From the NCBI GenBank assembly GCA_014529385.2, contig CM043968.1, positions 10,551,648 to 10,615,647 of the forward strand: a DNA stretch of 64,000 nucleotides, read 5' to 3'. Shown here in pieces: positions 22,827-34,996 of the stretch. The position numbers and the translations under genes were made by a program. The stretch's first letter is position 1, and each line of letters opens with the position of its first letter. Source of the stretch: Adiantum capillus-veneris. Its lineage: Eukaryota; Streptophyta; Polypodiopsida; Polypodiales; Pteridaceae. Below the pieces are notes generated by a model. It worked only from the letters and a program-made list of their open reading frames with translations, was not told the DNA's origin and did not search any database.

Positions 22827-22985
22827 TGTTAAGTTTGGAGCCTGATTTACCCTTTGTAATTTTCTGTGGTAAAAGCGCACATTTGTAAGGCCCCCATTAT
22901 GAGGAGAAGCCATCGTGCATGAAGGAAAATCACTCACTGGAAACCAAATTTTTCACGGACAAGAATCAGGGGCAACTTAAAAGGC

Positions 22986-23007
22986 CTCGGGGGCGGAGGC
23001 CCCCGAG
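22986..23007 (+). promoter_or_regulatory. Perfect GC hairpin followed by T-run in C1 LTR
   Basis: CTCGGGGGC and GCCCCCGAG form a 9-bp perfect stem around GGAG, followed by ACTTTTTTT. Conserved in the 3' LTR at 27880-27901. It resembles a transcription-pausing or terminator-like structure. Its role in a plant LTR is unknown, and it lies upstream of the TATA box. Confidence 0.7.
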
Positions 23008-23352
23008 ACTTTTTTTCGCCGGAATATTATGGCCGGAAAGTGGTCGGAAAACAACCGGTCGGTTGGCCGGTGGTCAGAAGTCAATGGCCGGAATATTCTT
23101 TTTCTCCGGAATATTATGGCCGGACGACGGCCGGAAAGTGGTCGGAAAACAACCGGTCGGTTGGCCGGTGGTCGGAAGTCAATGGCCGGTGGCCGGTGGC
23201 CGAATTCAATGGCCTGTGGCCGAATTCAAAAGCGGACTTGTCTTCTCAAGGGCGGCCACACATGGGCGGATTGGAGGGTCCGATTTGGACTTATTCGCAC
23301 AAGGGCGGCTACACATGGCTGTCTCTCATAAGAGAGGGCAACCCTTTTGGCC

Positions 23353-23359
23353 TATAAAA
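23353..23359 (+). promoter_or_regulatory. TATA box of C1 5' LTR
   Basis: TATAAAA within cctataaaaggaggcc; the same box is at 28141-28147 in the 3' LTR. It is the likely RNA polymerase II promoter, giving an R region starting some 25-30 bp downstream. Confidence 0.7.
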
Positions 23360-23561
23360 GGAGGCCATTTCTACACACATTTCATAGTGTGTGAAGTTGA
23401 TGCAACAAGGTGAGTGTGAGGTGGTGAGAGTGAAGCAAGGCGGGAGCTCCATTAAGGGTATAATCCCTTTGTAAACTACTTCTTGTTTTGAAGTACTAGA
23501 GCCATTGAGTGGCTGCTTTCCCGTGGACATAGCCCACATTGGGTGAACCACGTATATTGTG

Positions 23562-23565
<4 letters not shown>

Positions 23566-23619
<54 letters not shown>
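23566..23619. repeat. (CT)n microsatellite, C1 5' LTR
   Basis: 54 bp of CT repeat in the transcribed part of the LTR. The 3' LTR tract (28354-28441) is 88 bp. Confidence 0.95.
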
Positions 23620-23622
<3 letters not shown>

Positions 23623-23708
23623 CTATAATCTCGTGTATATAAATATGTCTCTCTCCATTAAGTAATCTACTCAATTATCTATTTAGCTACGTCTTATTTC
23701 CTAACAAC

Positions 23709-23720
23709 TGGTATCAGAGC
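23709..23720 (+). promoter_or_regulatory. PBS of C1 (initiator tRNA-Met)
   Basis: TGGTATCAGAGC, a perfect complement of the plant initiator tRNA-Met 3' end, two bases behind the LTR. Confidence 0.95.
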
Positions 23721-23779
23721 AAGGTTTGCTCGTAGCTAAATTATCTCAAGGAAAGGATTCCTTGAATTGAGTGGGAGTT

Positions 23780-26700
23780 ATGGCGGAGGAAGGGAAGCTC
23801 AAGATTGAGAAGTTCAACGGTAAAAACTACCAACATTGGAAGATGCAGATTGAAGACTATCTCTACCAGAAGCACCTCTATTTGCCACTAGGCGGTCTTG
23901 CAAAGAAGCCCACAACAATGGCAGATGAAGCATGGATTGTCCTTGATCGAAAGGCACTGGGAACAATCCGGTTAAGCTTGGCATCAACGGTGGCCTTCAA
24001 TGTTTCGGAGATCAAGACCACGGAGGACTTGATGAAGTCACTTGACGACTTCTACGAGAAACCATCGGCATCCAATAAGGTATTTCTTATGAAGCGCTTG
24101 TTCAATCTAAAGATGGCAGAGAATGGTTCAGTTGCAGAACACCTAAATGACTTTAACACAAACATAAGTCAACTTCGATCAGTGAAAATCAATTTCGATG
24201 ACGAAGTGCGAGCTCTCCTTATACTATCATCTCTACCAGATAGTTGGGACAACCTTGTGATGGCTGTAAGTAATTCTATCTCTGGCACAAATACTCTTAA
24301 GTTTGATGATGTTGTGGGTGTTCTCCTAAGCGAGGAAATATGAAGGAGAAGCACAGGAGAATCATCAAGTGTTGCACTATCAGTGGAAACAAGAGGAAGG
24401 CTTAAGGAGAGGTTCAAAAACCAAAAGGGTCGTGATCGCTCAAGGCGGAGCAAGTCACGCACAAAGTCAGTTCTTGAATGTTGGAACTGCGGCAAGAAGG
24501 GCCACGTCAAGAAGGATTGCTGGTCCAAGAAGAAGAAGGAGACAGAGTCTCAAGACAACAAGCCAACATCGGAGGCCAATGTGGTAGGTAAAGTAGAGCA
24601 AGATGCTCTAATTCTCTCATTAGACAATGTGTCTAATTCCTGGATAGTAGATTCCGGGGCTTCATTCCATGCGACACCACACAAGCAACATTTCCAAGAC
24701 TACACCAAAGGTAATTTTGGGTATGTATACTTGGGAGATGATGAAGCTTGTGAGATTGTCGGCAAAGGTACAGTTTCTGTCAAAACTGATAACGGAAATG
24801 AATGGAAGCTTAAAGATGTTTGGCATGTTCCTTCTCTTCGCAAAAATTTGATCTCTACAGGACAATTGGACGATGAAGGTCACAACATTGCATTCGGAAA
24901 CAAACGGTGGAAGATCTCAAAGGGATCTTTGGTGGTTGCCAAGGGTGAAAAAGTCGGTACAGTTTACTTGTGTACTGTTAGCACGCAACCTTCAGCTTGT
25001 GCAGCAACTACAGAAGTTGACAGTGCGGTGTGGCACTACCGACTTGGGCATATGAGTGCCAAAGGAATGCAAATCCTTCAAACAAGGAAGCTTCTACCAG
25101 GTTTGAAAGAAGTGGACTTAGAGTTCTGTGAAGATTGTGTTTATGGTAAACAAAAGAGGGTAAAATTTCAAAAATCAGGAAATGAAAGAAAAAATAAAAA
25201 ACTTGAGTTGGTTCATTCTGATGTTTGGGGTCGTGCAAGTACACCATCACTTGGTGGCTCATTGTACTATGTAACATTCATAGACGATGCGACTAGAAAA
25301 ACATGGGTTTATGTCATGAAGAATAAATCCGATGTATTTTCCATATTTCAAAGGTGGAAAGCCTTTGTGGAGAATGAAACGGGTACCAAGGTTAAATGCC
25401 TCAGATCCGACAATGGAGGCGAATATTGCACCCAAGCTTTTGAAAGCTTTTGTGCTAGCAATGGCATTCGGAGGCAAAGGACAACCCCAAGGACACCTCA
25501 ACAAAATGGGATTTCGGAAAGGATGAACAGGACAATCATGGAACGAGCACGAAGCATGCGGCTACATGCAGGCCTACCGCTTGAGCTTTGGGCGGAAGCT
25601 GTAAGTACGTCTGTGTACTTAATCAATCGGTCATCCTCAACGGCATTGGATGGGGGAGTTCCAGAAGAGGCATGGACAGGTAAACCGGTGAATTATGCAT
25701 TTCTCAAAGTGTTTGGGTGTGAGGCTTTCATGCACATAGATAGAAGCCTAAGATCAAAGTTAGATGCAAAGTCCAAAAAGTGTTTTTTCATTGGCTATGG
25801 AGAAGGAGACTTTGGGTATCGCCTATGGAATCCTGAAGATGGTAAAATCTTAAGGAGTAGGGATGTAATTTTTAATGAACAAAATATGTACAAAGATTAC
25901 TTGGAAAGAAAACAAACAAAAGAAACAGGTGATGAGTACATGGAGCTTGAGGACGGTGAAGACTCAAGGACTGCAAACGGTGACAATGTGCAACAACGTC
26001 AACCAAATGAGGAGCCTCAACCTATTCCCCGAAGATCTACAAGAGCAAGTAGACCTCCAAAAAGGTTTGTTCCTTCCTTCAACCATCTCTTGATCTCAGA
26101 TTCTGGAGAGCCGGAATCATATGAAGAAGCTATGCAACATGAATCCAAAGAAGAATGGACGAAGAGCATGCAAGTGGAGATGGACTCACTACATCGCAAC
26201 CAAACATGGGAGTTGGTTGAGTTGCCTAAAGGTAAGCGGGCACTTCAAAACAAATGGGTGTACAAGCTAAAGGAAGAAGAAGGTGGGAAGAAAAGGTACA
26301 AGTCTAGGCTTGTGGTAAAAGGTTTTTCTTAAAAGAAAGGTATTGACTTCAATGAAATATTTTCTCCTGTTGTAAAAATGAACTCAATTAGGCTTGTCTT
26401 AAGCCTTGTGGCTGCTCATGATCTAAATCTCGAGCAAATGGATGTAAATACGGCATTCCCTCACGGTGACTTAGAGGAGGAAATCTACATGCTTCAACCA
26501 AAGGGGTATGAAGTAAAAGGTAAGGAGAAAATGGTTTGCAGATTAAAGAAGAGCTTGTATGGTTTAAAGCAAGCATCAAGACAATGGTACTTGAAGTTTG
26601 ATCGATGGATGTTGGATCATGGATTCACAAGATGCAACTCGGATCACAGCGTCCACACGGAGAATTTGGGAGATGGAAAATTCATCATCCTAATGTTGTA

Positions 26701-27661
26701 TGTTGATGACATGTTGATTGCAAGTGCTAACATGCAGGACATCAAAGACCTAAAAGAGGAGCTGTCCAAATCTTTTTCAATGAAAGATTTAGGTGCTACA
26801 AAGAGGATACTTGGTATGAAAATATCAAGGGACAGGACGAAGAAGACAATAAAGCTATCTCAAGAATATTACATCAAGAAGGTACTAGAAAGGTTTGCAA
26901 TGCAAAATGCAAAACCAGTTTCTACACCTTTGGCTGGTCATTTTAAACTAACGAAGTATATGTGTCCAAAGACACAAGAGGAGATAGCCTATATGTCTAA
27001 AGTTCCATATGCTGCAGCGGTAGGTTCTCTAATGTATGCTATGGTCTGGACAAGGCCAGACATTGCACATGCAGTGGGAGTTGTGAGTAGGTTCATGGAC
27101 AACCCAGGTAAAGAGCATTGGCAAGCTGTGAAGTGGATACTTAGGTATCTAAATGGGACAACAACAAATGCTTTGTATTTTGGAGGAACTGATATTTTTC
27201 TAGAAGGGTATGCTGATGCAGATATGGCAGGTGACAAAGATACTCGAAGGAGCAATACTGGCTATGTGTTCACGATTGGAGGCACAGCAGTAAGCTGGGC
27301 TTCAAAGATGCAGAAAGTGGTTTCACTTTCTACCACGGAAGCAGAGTATGTAGCAATGACGGAGGCAAGCAAAGAAATTCTGTGGCTTCAGAGATTCTTA
27401 GAAGAGCTTGGATTCAAACAAGACAATTGTGTCTTGTACGGTGATAGCCAAAGCGTTATCCATCTTGCGAAGAACTCAGCCTTTCATTCAAGGACAAAGC
27501 ACATTGAGGTGAGATATCACTTCATACGCACTCTTTTGGAAGAGGGACAACTAAAGCTAGGAAAGGTGCATACAAGTGAAAATCCTGCAGACATGTTTAC
27601 AAAGGTGGTCAACAAGGAGAAGTTGAGATTTTGCTCATCTTCAATCGGCATTCAAGGATAG
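23780..27661 (+). pseudogene. C1 gag-pol polyprotein (two nonsense codons)
   Basis: One frame of 1293 codons plus stop, the usual copia layout. Gag begins MAEEGKLKIEKFNGKNYQ. Zinc knuckle CWNCGKKGHVKKDC (about 24479-24520). Protease WIVDSGASFHATP (24641-24679). Pre-integrase VWHYRLGHMS (about 25028-25057). Integrase with HSDVWG, FIDDATRKTWVY, SDNGGEY and TPQQNGISERMNR (D, D and E present). RT with DVNTAF, SLYGLKQASRQWY and LYVDDMLIAS. RNase H with YADADMAGD, STTEAEYVA and the closing TKHIEVRYHFIR. Interrupted only by TGA 24341-24343 (context fits Arg CGA) and TAA 26330-26332 (context fits Gln CAA). All catalytic motifs survive. Resembles the Tnt1/Tork-type copia elements of plants; I did not place it by phylogeny. 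Confidence 0.95.
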
Positions 27662-27710
27662 GAAGCCAGAATGGAAAGCAGTCACAGGTTTGGTTTGGAG
27701 ATCAGTCTCC

Positions 27711-27721
27711 AAGTGGGAGAT
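27711..27721 (+). promoter_or_regulatory. Polypurine tract of C1
   Basis: aagtgggagat directly before the 3' LTR, the usual plant copia plus-strand primer. Confidence 0.85.
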
Positions 27722-28349
27722 TGTTAAGTCTGGAGCCTGATTTACCCTTGTAATTTTCTGTGGTAAAAGCGCACATTTGTAAGGCCCCCATTATGAGGAG
27801 AAGCCATCGTGCATGAAGGAAAATCACTCATCGGAAACCAAATTTTTCACGGACAAGAATCAGGGGCAACTTAAAAGGCCTCGGGGGCGGAGGCCCCCGA
27901 GACTTTTTTTTCGCCGGAATATTATGGCCGGACGGCGGCAGGAAAGTGGTCGGAAAACAACCGGTCGCTTGGCCAGTGGTCGGAAGTCAATGGCCGGTGG
28001 CCGGTGGCCGAATTCAAAAGCGGACTTGTCTTCTCAAGGGCGGCCACAAATGGGCGGATTGGAGGGTCCGATTTGGACTTATTCGCACAAGGGCGGCTAC
28101 ACATGGCTGTCTCTCATAAGAGAGGGCAGCCCTTTTGGCCTATAAAAGGAGGCCATTTCTACACACATTTCATAGTGTGTGAAGTTGATGCAACAAGGTG
28201 AGTGTAAGGTGGTGAGAGTGAAGCAAGGCGGGAGCTCCATTAAGGGTATAATCCCTTTGTAAACTACTTCTTGTTTTGAAGTACTAAAGCCATTGAGTGG
28301 ATGCTTTCCCGTGAACGTAGCCCACATTGGGTGAACCACGTATATCGTG

Positions 28350-28444
<95 letters not shown>

Positions 28445-28528
28445 GTATAATCTCGTGTATATAAATATGTCTCTCTCCATTAAGCAATCTACTCAATTAT
28501 CTATTTAGCTACGTCTTATTTCCTAACA
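27722..28528 (+). repeat. 3' LTR of C1
   Basis: 807 bp, the same termini as the 5' LTR. It has one copy of the GGCCGG-rich segment instead of two, but a longer CT tract (28354-28441). Confidence 0.95.
28354..28441. repeat. (CT)n microsatellite, C1 3' LTR
   Basis: 88 bp of pure CT repeat. On the minus strand it gives a meaningless Arg-Glu repeat frame. Confidence 0.95.
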
Positions 28529-31500
28529 GGCGGGCTAAATGCTCTCCATCACCACCAAAGCGGAGAAGACCATCACACTCTTCTCCACGCCATAATTCAA
28601 AGAGGGATGATAAAAAAACAAGAGAAGAAAAAGGCGAGAAAGAGGACACCCTCTTCTCCATCTTCTTCATCCTCTTCCTCTTACGAAAGCTATGGTGAAG
28701 ATGACAAAGATCAAGACAAGAAAAAGGCGAGAAAGAGGTCACCCTCTTCTCCACCTTCTTCAAATTCTTCACCTTCTGAAGAAAGTGATGGTGCAACCTT
28801 TGAACCATCAAAAAGAAGAGGCCATAGGAAATCCTATGCCACATGGAAGAGGTCATCCAAGCTGAAGAAATTCAAAGAGGGAGGGAAGAGTATCTCTTTC
28901 CTTACATATGATGGTACCTTTGGTGCTACGGACAAAGTCTTGGCCTTTATCCAGCAATTTGATGCGGCGTTTGGAGATGAGGGCTTCACGGAGTCCTCTA
29001 AGCTACGCCATGTAGCTATGCACTTTCAAAAGTCCGCCAGACAATGGTGGTCTAGCCTACGAGCCAACGGTGAAGCTCCTCGAACATGAAAATCTTTAAG
29101 AGCTTCCATTATGAAGCAGTTTTTGGCCACCGATGCCAAAGACAAAGTACTCACCGAATGGCGAAGCTTAAAGATATCTCCCAATGAATCCATCCACAAA
29201 TATGTAGACAAGTTTTGGGACCTACAACTCAAAGCCATTGTCTTCAAAAAGTTGGATTTTGGAGAGCAAAAGCAACAATTTTGTGCGGGCTTAACCGAAG
29301 AAAGGGCGGAGTATGTCAACTCCCAAAGGCCACGTACCATATCGGCGGTAATACACCACACTATGGTGGCCTCTCGAATCAATTTCCAAACGGGGGCTAA
29401 AAGAAATAATAAGCCCCCGGAAAACAAGGGTTCCAATGAGCCTAAGGGGAAGGACAATGTCCAAAAGTCTCCTAACGGCAACTCCAACAAAGCTAAAGAG
29501 AAGGGAGTTTACAAAGGTAAGAATAAACTCTCTCCTGAAGAGCTTGAGCATTATTGTAAGGATAACCGGTGTTTCAAGTGCGGCGAACAAGGTCATGCGT
29601 ACCGCGCTTGTCCCCAAAAGAACAACCGCCAAGATCCTCCTAGAGCTTCCTTGGTTGAAATCCAAGAGGAGGAGACTCACCAAACTCATAACAAAAGATC
29701 TCCTCTATGCCATGCTTGGGGAAAGGTAAGAGAACATGATGCTTTTATTCTCTTTGACCCTGGTTCTACTCACAATTTTATATCTATAGAGTTGGCCACC
29801 AAGCTAGGCATACAATCCTACGAGATGGGAGATGTCCTACCCGCAGACAGTGCCTTCAAGGGGCAAGAAGCTTCAGTCACTCCCTTAATTGAGAAATTGA
29901 GGCTTCATGTCCAAGGCTATGTGGACAAAGAGGACTTCTTTATCTCTCCTCTCAAGCATGAGGATGTAATCCTAGGGGCACCATGGTTTGACCGCCTGGC
30001 TGCCGATGTTAAATTTCCTAAAAGGAGAATCTCCTTTAAGTTCAGGGAAAAAGACATGTATATAGATGCTAAGGAAATGGGTAACACCATCCCCATTGTA
30101 CATACACCAGCTTTCAACAAGTCAATAAAAAGCTCTATTTCCGTGTACATGATATTTGTTAAAGATTCTCAAAATGAACCTAATGCTTTAACAAAAGAAA
30201 ATAAAAGCAACCAAAAGGAATTAGAGTCATCCAATTTTCTCATGGGGTTTCAAGATGTTTTTATTGACGACATCCCTTGTGAGTTACCTCCTAAACGAGG
30301 TAATGATGACCATGCAATTGAACTTCTTCCAGGAAGTTCACCGCCTAACAAACCTCCTTATAGAGTTTCTCAAGCTCAACAAGAGGAGATTATGCGGCAA
30401 GTGCATGAGTTAGTTGAGAAGGGTATGGTTAGGCCAAGCTCATCTCCATTTTGCTCACCTGTGCTACTAGTCCAAAAGAAAGATGGCACATATCGTATGT
30501 GTGTCGACTATAGAGCACTAAATAAGATCACTATCAAAAATAGGTTTCTCGTTCCACGGGTAGAAGACCTATTTGATAAGCTACAAGGATCGACCTACTT
30601 CAGTAGGATTGACCTAAAAAGTGGCTATCATCAAATAAGGATAGTTGATCAAGACATTGTAAAGACCGCATTTCACACTACATTTGGTCTTTACGAATAC
30701 ATTGTCATGCCTTTTGGCTTGACCAATGCACCAGCCACATTCAACCGCTTGATGGAGAATCTATTCAGGCCTCATCGAACCTTCACTGGAGTGTTCTTTG
30801 ATGATATTATCATCTACTCTAATTCATTGGAGGAACACAAGCAACACCTCCAGGTAATATTTCAAGTTTTGAGAGAGAATAAACTTTATGTTAATCGAAA
30901 GAAAAGTGAATTTTTCTCACAAGAGATTCACTATTTAGGTCATATTATCTCTCAAGATGGCATCCAAATGGATCCATCTAAGTTAGAGGTAATAAAAGGA
31001 TGGCCTAAACCAAGGAATCTTCATGAACTAAGAAGCTTTATAGGTATGTGTGCATACTATAGACGCTTCATAGAAAAGTTCTCACAAATTGCCAGACCAT
31101 TACATGACCTAACAAAGAAAAGACTTAGGTACACATGGTCTGCTAAGGAGAACAATGCTTTCGAAAAGCTTAAAGAAAATCTTATCTCTCAACCTGTGCT
31201 TACACTACCGGGTCTCTCAAAACCATTTGAGGTCCAATGTGATGCTTGTGGTGATTGCCTTGGAGCTGTTTTGCTCCAAGAAGGGCATGCCATAGGCTAT
31301 GAGAGTCGAAGGCTCGACCCTGTTGAGCAATCTCTAGGCATATATGAAAAGGAACTCCTTGCAGTTCTACATGCCTTAGACTCATGGAAGCACTATTTAT
31401 TGCGGACTCCTTTCATTCTACGAACGGATCACCAAAGTCTTAAGTACTTCATGATGCAGACCAAGCTCTCCGACAAACAAATGAGGTGGGCAAATTTCCT

Positions 31501-31921
31501 TTCGCAATTTCATTTTCATATTGCTCACATTGCTGGCAAGCATAATCAAGTAGCTGATGCACTCTCAAGACGGCCGAGAGTGAATGCGGTTTCCATAGCA
31601 ACTCACAATGATCTATCTTCAATGATAGATGAGTATGCTATTGATCCCGATTTTAAAGATGTGATTTCAGCCCTTGCATTGGGGAAGAAAGAAGAACCAT
31701 TTACATTACAAGATGGTTATCTTCTCTATGGCAATAGACTATGCGTTACTAACTCACTGCGTGAGAAAGTAATGTATGAATCTCATGCTCCACCTTATGC
31801 GGGGCATAGACGGATTCAGTCTACCTTAAAGGGAATTGAAACATATTTCTATTGGCCTACCATGAAAGTGAACATACAAGAGTATGTTTCTAAATGTGGT
31901 ATGCCAAAAGACAAAATTTGA
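28529..31921 (+). pseudogene. G1 gag (rest), protease, RT and RNase H
   Basis: Resumes after C1. A frameshift in an A-run near 28610 precedes the frame 28607-29089, which ends in TGA where G2 has TGG. From 29111 to 31921 the same frame stays open for 936 codons: capsid end, zinc knuckle CFKCGEQGHAYRAC (about 29573-29614), protease FDPGSTHNFIS (about 29756-29788) and VILGAPWFDR, RT with [25 protein letters not shown] and FFDDIIIYS, RNase H with CDACGDCLGAVL and TDHQSLKYF, ending in the integrase zinc domain (YESHAPPYAGHRRIQ...YFYWP...C). A 2-base deletion at about 31897 stops it before the integrase core. Protease uses DPG at the active site in both family members. Confidence 0.93.
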
Positions 31922-33026
31922 TAGAGGGAAGCAACTTGGATTGCTTCAACCCTTGCCAATCCCTAATTCACCATGGGAGAGCATATCCATGGATTTCATC
32001 TTTGGATTGCCTAAGTCTATCCATGGGAATACGGGAATATGGACGATAGTAGATAGGTTCAGTAAACAAGCTCATTTTATACCTGTCAAAAAGACTATCA
32101 AAGCCCATCAAATGGCAACCCTCTTCATTTCACAAATTTTCAAGTACCATGGCTTGCCAATGTCCATAGTGTCGGATAGAGATCCTAGAATGACCAGTAA
32201 TTTTTGGAAGGGTCTCTTTGAGAATTTAGGGACAAGGCTAAACTTCTCTTTAGCCTATCACCCACAAACGGATGGCCAAAGTGAAATAGCTAACCTAACC
32301 ATTCTTGATCTACTAAAAGCCTATGTAACGGAAGTAGATCAAAGATCCCAATGGGAGAAGTACTTACCCTTAGTGGAGTATGCTTACAACAACATTGTAC
32401 ATACTTCCACGGCAAAAGCACCTTTCGAGGTAATTGAGGGAAGATCAAAAAGTCCCTTGCTACTTAAGGTACATGGGAAGATCTTCGTTGCAGATGAGTA
32501 TAGCCGAGACCTACAAGAATCTTTTCAAAAGATTAAGGATGCTATCTCTATCTCACAGCAAAGGCAAAAGGCTGCTGCTGACAAGCACAGAAGAGCCCAA
32601 TCCTTTAAAGAAAACGATTGGGTCTTGTTAAAGTTTCCCAAGGCTCGATTAAGGCACACGACGGGCAAGAATCCTACGGGCCACCAAAAGTACTATGCTA
32701 AACTATCAAAAAGGTACTATGGTCCCTTTCAGATTCTTAGGCCAATCAATGAGGTGGCCTATCAACTCAAGTTGCCCAATCATTGGCTCATACACAATGC
32801 TTTCCATGTGAGCCTATTAAAGCCTTACAAAGGAGAGCCACCCCAAGAACCAACTATTGAAGACCCACCGGAGATCGAGGACCAAGAGGAGGTGCTGCAG
32901 CCCGAGTCCATTCTCCAACATGAAGACAAGGTATTAAGAGGCGGTAAGACTATCCGACGATATCTTATTAAGTTTAAGAATTATCCTTTTAAAGATGCTA
33001 GATGGATGCAAGGCATACATTAAAGG
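31884..33026 (+). pseudogene. G1 integrase core and chromodomain-like tail
   Basis: In a different frame from the upstream part because of the deletion near 31897. Integrase core with SMDFIFGLP (first Asp), VSDRDPRMTS (second Asp) and YHPQTDGQSE (Glu). Then the C-terminal WVLLKFPKARLRH and [11 protein letters not shown] region, [10 protein letters not shown], and a chromodomain-like end with VLRGGKTIRRYLIKFKNYPF and DARWMQ. The tail would direct integration to particular chromatin. Compared with G2, two bases are lost near the end (about 33020), giving an early TAA at 33021-33023; G2 continues about 20 codons more. Confidence 0.92.
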
Positions 33027-33427
33027 ATAACCTAAACCTTGTCAATGCTTACAATGCTTCCCAAGAGTAAGCAAATGTACAAAATGTTAAAAAATGAACA
33101 AAGTTTTTGTCTTATAAGCCTCTCTTTTTCTTTATTTGTGCACAAAAATGAAGTAGTATGCATGCTTAGATCAAGTTTGTGAAGACGACGTCTCCCAAAC
33201 ACCAGGTAGAGCTTGTCACTCTACTATGGAAGACTGATAGTACTAATGTGCATACATGCTTGCGGCAGCCTCAGGCTCTCAAGCGCCAAATGGACTAGTC
33301 ATCCATTGTGGAATGATGTCGTAGGGTAACATAGGGATCCTCTACCCGCTAAGAAAAGGACTCATGAATATGCTTTATCTTCTCTACACCATAGTCGAGG
33401 ACGACTATGATTTCAAGAGAGAGGTAA
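33027..33427 (+). other. G1 region between pol and 3' LTR
   Basis: About 400 bp of non-coding sequence conserved with G2 (59993-60336). It includes a short inverted repeat (ATAGTCG...CGACTAT, 33391-33408) just ahead of the purine-rich tract ttcaagagagaggtaa that primes plus-strand synthesis. Confidence 0.75.
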
Positions 33428-34991
33428 TGTCATAATAATCAATATCTAATTCTCCTAAATGATTTTCTCATATTAAACTGGTCATTTAATGTGGGGAAGT
33501 GCCAGGGGAGAAAAAGCTAGAATATTGGTTAAGCTAGCAAACAGGCCACAGTAGGGATCCAAAGGGGGGGCCATCTGCAAAAGAGCCATGTGCAACAATG
33601 GGCTAAAAAGACCCTAAGGTTCAGCCCATTAAGACTTCCAAAATGCTAAGGTTCCAAAATTCAAAGGTTGTGTCCAAAGGTCAAACCTAGGGAAAATTGG
33701 ATGCTTTGTGTGTGCCCTAAAAGTCTTTGCACATCCCTACATGGGAGGGGGGGAGCCCTTCTTCTAGGGGATGAGAGAGAAATCCACAGCCACACACACA
33801 CACACACACAGGCTCCCTTTACACAAAGGGAATGAGGGACACATGTCAGCTCCCTAGGCCAGATGCCCACAAGGTGTGCCCAGTTTCTATTGGATGACCC
33901 TTGAAGTGGACCAATGAGAATTAAGCAAAAGTAAATCTAGTTTAATTAATTTAAAAACATTTAATAAGAGAAACCAATGAGAATTAAGTCTCCTAGAAGA
34001 CTATTGGGCAGTCTCCCAAGGGGTCCAATGAGCATTCAGGAGCCCCATGGCTTGCCTGATTCCTATTGGCCAGGAGGCAAAGGGGTCCAATGAGAGTTTA
34101 GTTTAATTATTTAATTACCTAAAGCTCTCACAAAAGGGGAAAGGGGGACACATGTCAGAAGGCTATCACTTATGCTGCTTAATTGTAATTGGCTTGACTT
34201 GGGGAGGGCCAATGAGGCTGTAGGAAGAGCAAATAGCAAGGGGGCTCGCCCAAGAGAGAGAGGGGGCTGATTTTTGCAAGGCATTATCACACACAGTCTA
34301 TGTGTGAAGCAAAGAAGACTATCTCTTCCCAAGCTTTAATGGAGAGCTCATCACCTACTCCAAGCTTGTGAGATAGAAGCCTACATCGACACACTCTTGG
34401 CTTGTGGATGCAAATCCAACCAAGAGCCAAGCTTCAATGCATGCTCATCTCCTCTACCAAGCTAATTACTAAGCTAAAACTATGCTAATATGAGTGATTA
34501 TATGAGGAGATGTACATCTTTCTCGTAAGATACTCCTTCTTCCTCTCAATCTACTCCCATACCCTGCTAGCTCTCACCATCTTCGAAGGTGTGTGAGGTC
34601 TTGGGTCTGAGAACAGGGATAATTCAAGTTGTGTTTGTTAAGTGTTTTGCTTAGTGCATGAAGCTTCCATCTTCATTGCACTAGCTAGTCTTGAAGGAAC
34701 ACAAAGAATTGTATTGTACAATGTCTCTCTTGATGGGAGAAACCATAATACAAAGCCTTTTGGAGGGGGGACCGGCTCCATGCAAATCCGGTCCTCAACT
34801 ATTGTCAATAGCTTAATTTCTCTCTCTTTTGAAAGTATTGTTGATGCTATCTAACTAGGTGTTATGTTTTTTGTTGCTCTCTCCACCCAAGCACTCTTGT
34901 AATTCTCATTACGAATCTATTCTAATGAAATGCCCACTATGTTCATGCTCATTTCCACTACACACAAGTTATTAGGCCATTAAATGTTACA
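33428..34991 (+). repeat. 3' LTR of G1
   Basis: 1564 bp, TGTCATAA to GTTACA. Aligns end to end with 20423-21998. Confidence 0.95.
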
Positions 34992-34996
34992 AATTT
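34992..34996. repeat. Target site duplication of G1, right
   Basis: aattt; pairs with 20418-20422. Confidence 0.95.

Larger units (their letters stand above)
22827..23706 (+). repeat. 5' LTR of C1
   Basis: 880 bp, TGTTAAG to CTAACA. Landmarks: GC hairpin (22986-23007); a duplicated GGCCGG-rich segment of roughly 80 bp (about 23019-23186) present once in the 3' LTR; TATAAAA at 23353-23359; and a CT microsatellite 23566-23619. Confidence 0.95.
22827..28528 (+). mobile_element. Ty1/copia element C1 (complete, near-intact)
   Basis: 5702-bp element with LTRs of 880 and 807 bp (TGTTAAG...CTAACA), a 5-bp target duplication (ggcgg), an initiator tRNA-Met PBS, one gag-pol frame and a purine-rich tract (27711-27721) before the 3' LTR. 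Inserted in the gag of G1. The LTRs differ by roughly 2% in alignable parts by eye, plus length changes. With only two nonsense codons it is the youngest and best preserved element here. Confidence 0.97.
20423..34991 (+). mobile_element. Ty3/gypsy chromovirus G1 (complete, entered by C1)
   Basis: Plus-strand element with both LTRs (1576 and 1564 bp), a 5-bp target duplication (aattt), PBS, gag, protease, RT, RNase H, integrase with a chromodomain-like tail, and a purine-rich tract (about 33412-33427) before the 3' LTR. Without the C1 insertion it measures about 8.86 kb. The LTRs differ at roughly 25-30 positions by eye (under 2%). Same family as G2. The coding region is broken by C1, a nonsense codon and two frameshifts, so it is non-autonomous. 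Confidence 0.95.

Noticed and set aside
22919-23413. Arg/Gly-rich plus-strand frames in the C1 LTR
   Set aside because: Produced by GGCCGG-rich LTR repeats and present, altered, in the other LTR; non-coding.
28097-28480. Open frame with a long Arg-Glu repeat (minus strand)
   Set aside because: It is the translation of the CT microsatellite in the C1 3' LTR.
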